A DNA stretch of 9,041 bases, from positions 1 through 9,041 of the forward strand of contig JAUVJK010000035.1 of assembly GCA_030592425.1 (NCBI GenBank), in the 5' to 3' direction. How positions within the stretch are numbered: the first letter of the stretch is position 1; each line of letters begins with the position of its first letter. Under the pieces are notes generated by a model that was not told the DNA's origin, ran no database searches, and saw only the letters and a list, made by a program, of their open reading frames with translations. Below are positions 6,029 to 9,041 of this stretch, piece after piece. Made by a program: the position numbers and the translations under genes. Source of the DNA: Candidatus Moraniibacteriota bacterium (lineage in GTDB: Bacteria > Patescibacteriota > Minisyncoccia > Moranbacterales > GCA-2747515).

Positions 6029-6562
6029 TTAAATCAGTGCATCATGTTTTGTTATTGACAATTCAGATGACGTACAATCAAATATTTTTATGTCAACACC
6101 AGAGTCTTGCATGATCGTGTTCTTACGATTGAACCACACTGGTTTGAAAGTGAGGCCATTGTAAACATTTCCTGTGCCAATCGCGATAATGAAACCTATT
6201 GTATTGTTTGGGAATTTCACGATGCGTCCGGTTTTGCCGTCATCTTCCTTGTCTGCAAAGAATTCTAAGGCATCTTCATTAAGTATATCGAGGAATTCGA
6301 TGGAACTTGCTGGTTCATTTTCAAATTGCATTGAGCGCGTTCCTCTGAGGTGTGCAATTTTGAAATCTAGTTCAACGATAGGAACAAAAACAATGCCAGA
6401 ATAATAAAGTGCACGTATTCTCTTTGGTCCCGCATTAGCAGAATGAACGACGCCAATACAGTTTTTGAACTTCCCATCAGTGAATCTGACGAGGGTGTTT
6501 CTGGCATGGGTAGTGTAGAGCATGGATAATTTCTCCGAGAGTCTTGAAGTACTGCTCATCAT
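6029..6562 (-). CDS. Hypothetical protein, paralogue of the 6679-7218 product
   Basis: The 177-residue protein shares spaced identities with the product of the neighbouring minus-strand gene: TLVRF (23-27), K.K then IG (about 31-37), YSG.VF.P (54-61), GT (74-75), F-E near 80, and later FII, N..GL and WFNR (about 124-146). No signal peptide or membrane helix is evident. The alternation of hydrophobic and polar residues suggests a beta-rich fold. I do not recognise a family. It starts with two consecutive ATG codons; I use the outer one at 6562. The ribosome site is weak (GGATG). It differs from its partner by about 12 extra N-terminal residues and by a more acidic middle (LNEDALEFFADKEDD). A terminator separates the two genes, so separate promoters are likely. 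Confidence 0.72.
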   Translation of the reverse strand: MMSSTSRLSEKLSMLYTTHARNTLVRFTDGKFKNCIGVVHSANAGPKRIRALYYSGIVFVPIVELDFKIAHLRGTRSMQFENEPASSIEFLDILNEDALEFFADKEDDGKTGRIVKFPNNTIGFIIAIGTGNVYNGLTFKPVWFNRKNTIMQDSGVDIKIFDCTSSELSITKHDALI

Positions 6563-6576
6563 ATAATCACATCCAT

Positions 6577-6582
6577 ATTATA
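6577..6582 (-). promoter_or_regulatory. Minus-strand TATAAT before the 6562 start
   Basis: The minus strand reads TATAAT at 6582-6577. The transcript would start near 6570 and have a leader of only about 8 bases. No -35 resembling TTGACA lies 16-18 bases upstream, so the call is tentative. Confidence 0.3.
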
Positions 6583-6612
6583 AAGACAAGGGGTAGGTGT
6601 CTCTGGGGGGCA

Positions 6613-6647
6613 TAAAAGAAAAAATCGGAGCGCAATTGCGGTCCGAT
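6613..6647 (-). terminator. Terminator of the 6679-7218 gene
   Basis: On the minus strand, ATCGGA pairs with TCCGAT (arms 6624-6629 and 6642-6647). After a G/G opposition (C/C on the minus strand), CGC pairs with GCG around AATT. A T-rich tail (complement of 6613-6623) follows in the minus direction. Confidence 0.8.
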
Positions 6648-6678
6648 GTATTTTTGGAGAGAATGTGTTTTACACTCT

Positions 6679-7218
6679 TTATTCACAGATAGAGTAGCCA
6701 GTAAACTTAAGGAAAGAGGCTGGCATATCTGAGAAAAAGTCCACCTCCACACATGCTTGTGGGATTAGACTTGCCCGTGTTCCAGTGCGGAAACGCTTCC
6801 ATCGGGCATAAAGGCGCAATCCTGACAGAATATTATCAACGTCATCCAAAATGATGAATGTCCCATCGGTACTGATGTGATCGGGGTGCGTTTTCGGTTT
6901 TCCAATTGCACCAATGAGTGTATTACTTGTCATTTTTGCATCTTGAAGCATTTGAAGAGCTTTTATAGGTACCGTTGTACACTTTGCGAATAATTCATCA
7001 TGTTTATATTTTTCAAATAGACCAAACTGCGTGCCAGAAATATAAATTGTAGATGAGTTTTCAATGCGAAAATCTGGCAGAAACAGAAAGCCAGAGTAGG
7101 TAAAATGCTTCTTTAAAAAAGGTTGATGAACTTTTGTAATGATTCCAATGCCAGCTTTTTCCTTTGTGCCAAGGAATCTGACAAGTGTTCTATTTGTAAA
7201 AGTACTACTTTCCATCAT
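6679..7218 (-). CDS. Hypothetical protein, paralogue of the 6029-6562 product
   Basis: The 179-residue protein aligns by eye along most of its length with the gene downstream of it. Shared points include TLVRF (11-15), K.K and IGI (about 19-26), YSG.LFLP (41-48), SGT (61-63), FII (121-123), N..SGL (129-134) and W.RFR (140-144). It lacks a signal peptide or membrane segment and looks beta-rich. No known motif is recognisable. The start has two adjacent ATG codons (7218 and 7215) after a good Shine-Dalgarno sequence (AAGGAG on the minus strand); the second ATG has the better spacing, 8 bases from AGGAG. The promoter at 7253-7281 is strong. The gene has one GATC in 540 bases, unlike the large plus-strand genes. 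Confidence 0.75.
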   Translation of the reverse strand: MMESSTFTNRTLVRFLGTKEKAGIGIITKVHQPFLKKHFTYSGFLFLPDFRIENSSTIYISGTQFGLFEKYKHDELFAKCTTVPIKALQMLQDAKMTSNTLIGAIGKPKTHPDHISTDGTFIILDDVDNILSGLRLYARWKRFRTGTRASLIPQACVEVDFFSDMPASFLKFTGYSICE

Positions 7219-7252
7219 TACTACTCCTTATGTAGGTATGAACGATGCCTTG

Positions 7253-7281
7253 TTTATAGCATAGAAATCACTATTTATCAA
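7253..7281 (-). promoter_or_regulatory. Strong promoter of the 6679-7218 gene
   Basis: The minus strand reads TTGATA (7281-7276), 17 bases, then TATAAA (7258-7253) preceded by TGC, an extended -10. The start is expected near 7246, giving a leader of about 28 bases that contains the Shine-Dalgarno sequence. Confidence 0.75.
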
Positions 7282-7402
7282 GCGAGAGCTCTATCTTGTG
7301 AATCATGTTTCTCTATGGTACTGTGTAATGACAGTGTGAAAGAAATAATTCCTCTATGCTGTAGTAGTATATAGAGTGTTTATTCATTCTGTTTTAATTA
7401 AT

Positions 7403-7421
7403 ATAACAACATATTTGTTAT
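7403..7421 (+). promoter_or_regulatory. Inverted repeat covering the start codon of the 7420 gene
   Basis: ATAACAA (7403-7409) and TTGTTAT (7415-7421) are perfect 7-base inverted repeats around CATAT; the right arm includes the first two bases of the ATG. TATAAC at 7402-7407 could be a -10, which would make the message almost leaderless. As an RNA hairpin it is A/U-rich and weak; as DNA it could be an operator. Confidence 0.4.
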
Positions 7422-8130
7422 GAGTGAAGAAAAAGATCTAACATTGGTTGTCCTTTCCTTTGATGGAGATGAGACAGCAAAAGCAGCTCTCAAGAAAGTA
7501 AAAGAGCTTAAAAAAGAGAAGAAGGTGACTATTGAAGACATGGTTGCAGTGAACAAGAATGAAAAAGGTAAAGTAAAACTAACACAAGGACGAGGGTTTA
7601 CAGGAAAGAAAGGAGCTCTTGGATTTGGTGCTGTTGGTTTGATTGGTGCTGCAATCGTCGCTGCTCCAGTTGTGATCCCAGCAGCGATCGGTGCAGGTAT
7701 CGGTGCTGCAAGTTCACAGGTCAAGAAGATCTTTGATAATGATGAACTCAAAAAATTAGGTGAAGATCTTGGACCAGATGAATCACTTCTTTTTATGGTT
7801 CTTTCTGACTTTGTACCTGGCTCTATGGAAAGTGCAATGGACGAAGTTGGTGCAAAAATGAATGCATTCCTCCTTGCAGAAGAAGGTCTTGTTGCGATGG
7901 GTGCAGTATCAGAAGATGAATCTTTCCTTGCAGTGATGACGGAAGATGTAATTCTTGTTGAAGAAGCTGTATTGATCGAAGATGAGGATGAAGATGAAGA
8001 TGGCAAAACATGCTCAACAGATGAAACATGTAAAACTGATGGAACATGTTGCGCCACTGAAGAAGGTGAAGAAAAAACTGAGGATGCTCCTGAAAAGACG
8101 GAAGAAACAAAAGAAGAGATGAAAGCGTAA
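7420..8130 (+). CDS. DUF1269-like protein with an acidic, cysteine-containing tail
   Basis: The 236-residue protein resembles the DUF1269 family. It has an N-terminal alpha/beta part (VVLSFDGDETAKAALKKVKELKKE, then IEDMVAVNKNEKGKVKL). After that comes GRGFTGKKGALGFG (57-70) and a Gly/Ala-rich hydrophobic stretch (about 66-98) that may sit in or on a membrane as a glycine-zipper hairpin. A second alpha/beta part follows (ESLLFMVLSD...VILVEEAVLIE, 121-187). The function of the family is unknown. Unusual here is the added tail from about 188: EDEDEDED, then Cys198, Cys204, Cys210 and Cys211 spaced C-x5-C-x5-CC inside repeated TDxTC units, then a Glu/Lys/Thr-rich end. Such cysteines could bind metal or be redox-active; this is inference. 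There is no Shine-Dalgarno sequence, and the start lies in an inverted repeat. A strong terminator follows. Confidence 0.82.
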   Translation: MSEEKDLTLVVLSFDGDETAKAALKKVKELKKEKKVTIEDMVAVNKNEKGKVKLTQGRGFTGKKGALGFGAVGLIGAAIVAAPVVIPAAIGAGIGAASSQVKKIFDNDELKKLGEDLGPDESLLFMVLSDFVPGSMESAMDEVGAKMNAFLLAEEGLVAMGAVSEDESFLAVMTEDVILVEEAVLIEDEDEDEDGKTCSTDETCKTDGTCCATEEGEEKTEDAPEKTEETKEEMKA

Positions 8131-8158
8131 TTTTCACTGAAGAATTGCGTCATCGTGT

Positions 8159-8190
8159 AAAAACACCCTACACTTGTAGGGTGTTTTTTT
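8159..8190 (+). terminator. Rho-independent terminator of the DUF1269-like gene
   Basis: AAAAACACCCTAC (8159-8171) pairs perfectly with GTAGGGTGTTTTT (8176-8188) around ACTT, with T continuing to 8190. The A-run on the left side would also allow weak minus-strand function. Confidence 0.95.
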
Positions 8191-8235
8191 GTTGACTCCT
8201 TTCCTCGCTATAGAGGTAGAGAAATGCAGAAATAG

Positions 8236-8264
8236 TTGAAAAATAAATGATTCTCTATTAATAT
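8236..8264 (+). promoter_or_regulatory. Promoter of the 60-aa gene
   Basis: TTGAAA (8236-8241), 17 bases, then TAATAT (8259-8264). The start is expected near 8271, giving a leader of about 35 bases with a ribosome site. Confidence 0.6.
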
Positions 8265-8305
8265 AGGATACAGTTATTTCTTATCGTTTCCCAGAGGTGA
8301 ATAAA

Positions 8306-8488
8306 ATGGACGATGATAATTATGATCCGCAGTGTGCTGTGACAGCAGCGATCAATGCATTAGTTATGGATTTGAAGCAGCGTGGCTTTGATGAGATATA
8401 TATCGCAGAAGCGCTTGAAAGTGTTGCAGCGAAGATCAACGAAAATATTGCAGATGGATTACTTCATGCATTTGGACATTCTGCGTGA
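8306..8488 (+). CDS. Small protein, 60 aa, function unknown
   Basis: The ATG at 8306 follows a Shine-Dalgarno-like AGAGGTG (8293-8299) by 6 bases. An in-frame GTG at 8297 overlaps that site and is less likely. The product begins with an acidic MDDDNYDPQ and then forms what look like two amphipathic helices (about 10-28 and 31-55, AINALVMDLKQRGF and IYIAEALESVAAKI). The composition is that of a small soluble helical protein or a subunit of a dimer. I recognise no family. It has its own promoter and a very strong terminator right after its stop, so it is an independent unit and a credible real gene despite its size. Confidence 0.72.
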   Translation: MDDDNYDPQCAVTAAINALVMDLKQRGFDEIYIAEALESVAAKINENIADGLLHAFGHSA

Positions 8489-8496
8489 GAATGATC

Positions 8497-8533
8497 AACA
8501 CATGACCGATCTCGATTGGTCATGTGTTTTTTT
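8497..8533 (+). terminator. Rho-independent terminator of the 60-aa gene
   Basis: AACACATGACCGAT (8497-8510) pairs with ATTGGTCATGTGTT (8515-8528), 14 pairs with one wobble, around CTCG, ending in a run of T to 8533. Confidence 0.95.
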
Positions 8534-8579
8534 ATTGCTAAATAAGTTTCTTAAAGTTTTAGTGTTCTTGGTTTCACAG

Positions 8580-8585
8580 TACAAT
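8580..8585 (+). promoter_or_regulatory. Possible -10 upstream of the ATPase fragment
   Basis: TACAAT matches five of six -10 bases. The best -35 at 16-18 bases upstream is poor (TTTTAG or similar), so this is a weak candidate for transcription of the ATPase fragment. Confidence 0.25.
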
Positions 8586-8593
8586 CACGTTTT

Positions 8594-8624
8594 TCAAAGT
8601 CTTTGATCAGTTTATTGTGACAAT
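8594..8624. repeat. Two odd-length palindromes at the left edge of the ATPase fragment
   Basis: TCAAAG-T-CTTTGA (8594-8606) and ATTGT-G-ACAAT (8614-8624) are both perfect, with centres 19 bases apart, close to two helical turns. They lie exactly where homology to the P-type ATPase begins. They could be operator half-sites or remnants of a recombination junction. Confidence 0.4.
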
Positions 8625-9041
8625 GAAGGGGAGGATACAAAAAAAGAGGCGCTAGATATAGTTGATTTTGAGGTCATTGATGGCGGTGGAATCAGCGCGA
8701 TAGTGGATGGGTCGCAGGTGCGGATGATTAGTGGTGCTCGCGCGCAGGTAGAACAGGCACTCTCTGCAGAAGCAGTGAAATTTATCGCAAAACAGCAAGA
8801 AAAAGGCCATTCGATCGCGGTACAGATCGTTGATAGAGACGTGGTAGCAATTTATGCGATTGCTGATGAAGTCAAAGATACGAGTAAGAATGCAATTTTA
8901 CAATTGCACAAAGACCATATCACAACGGTCATGCTTACGGGGGACAGTGAACGTGCAGCGTACGCAATTGCACAGGAAGTGGGGATCGATCGCGTGATCG
9001 CTGATGTGTTGCCACAGGAGAAAGAACAGACTGTGAAGGAT
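8607..9041 (+). CDS. P1B-type (heavy-metal) ATPase fragment lacking its N-terminal two thirds; runs off the window, possible pseudogene
   Basis: The frame is open from 8607 (after a TGA at 8604) to the right edge. From about 8631 it matches the end of the nucleotide-binding domain (DFEVIDGGGISAIVDG, then GHSIAVQIVDRDVVAIYAIADEVK) and the P domain (VMLTGDSERAAYAIAQEVGIDRVIADVLPQEKEQTVKD) of metal-pumping P-type ATPases. The usual TGDN is TGDS here. Missing upstream are the metal-binding region, the first six membrane helices, the actuator domain, the phosphorylated DKTGT motif and the HP motif. None of these is found in any frame of 8489-8620, so a simple frameshift does not explain the loss. 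There is no normal start: GGGGAGG (8628-8634) resembles a ribosome site, but no ATG, GTG or TTG follows in frame until GTG 8703 and ATG 8724. Without DKTGT it cannot pump. It is either a recently truncated gene, still free of stops, or a piece separated from its front half by rearrangement. Confidence 0.75.

Noticed and set aside
7398..8153. Long minus-strand open frame (251 codons) opposite the DUF1269-like gene
   Set aside because: Its product is Ser/Pro-rich low complexity, as expected from the complement of a Glu/Asp/Ala-rich gene. The plus-strand frame has a recognisable family pattern and a terminator.
8649..8698. GCGCT/AGCGC as a stimulatory stem-loop downstream of the slippery heptamer
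   Set aside because: Five-base arms about 40 bases apart are too weak to support a structure.
1..9041. TGA read as glycine (Gracilibacteria/Absconditabacteria code)
   Set aside because: TGA ends the 1067, 3507 and 8306 genes just before terminators or a new gene, and no gene needs in-frame TGA.

Overview
The window looks like a chromosomal stretch from a low-to-mid GC bacterium, most plausibly a member of the candidate phyla radiation (Patescibacteria). This rests on the style of the genes rather than on a marker gene: short secreted and acidic-tailed proteins of no known function, a secreted protein carrying a DYxAWK...GRVTEVI...ENF...A.IR.ELGL module that I associate with that group, a DUF1269-like protein, and several genes with no Shine-Dalgarno sequence. 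Stop codons TAA, TGA and TAG are all used as stops, so the TGA-as-glycine code of Gracilibacteria/Absconditabacteria does not apply. There is no rRNA, tRNA, CRISPR array or insertion sequence.

Layout: 1-168 is the acidic tail of a gene entering from the left. 370-807 is a small secreted protein with a Gly/His/Asp-rich tail, followed by two stacked hairpin terminators. 1067-1372 is an orphan 101-aa gene. 1535-2809 is a four-helix membrane protein with a large outer domain. 3057-3404 is an orphan coiled-coil protein. 3507-4487 is a synthetase-only RelA/SpoT-domain protein (alarmone synthetase type). 4519-5931, 31 bases downstream of it, is a secreted phospholipase D/cardiolipin synthase-like protein with two intact HKD motifs. 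On the minus strand, 6679-7218 and 6029-6562 are a tandem pair of diverged paralogues of unknown family. 7420-8130 is a DUF1269-like protein with an added acidic, cysteine-containing tail. 8306-8488 encodes a 60-aa protein. From about 8607 to the right edge runs an open frame matching the C-terminal part of the N domain and part of the P domain of a P1B-type (heavy-metal) ATPase, with the N-terminal two thirds absent.

Nearly every gene is its own transcription unit: a hairpin and T-tract terminator follows almost every stop, often abutting the next promoter. Only the RelA/SpoT and phospholipase D genes could share a transcript. Two gene classes can be separated by eye. The larger conserved genes are very rich in GATC (and in CGATCG) and lack Shine-Dalgarno sequences. 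The orphan genes (1067, 3057 and the 7218 member of the minus-strand pair) have good Shine-Dalgarno sequences and are GATC-poor, which suggests a different origin. The points most worth a second look are the paralogue pair, the decapitated P-type ATPase with its odd junction, the word-usage split, and the terminator that appears to be a duplicated piece of the preceding coding sequence.
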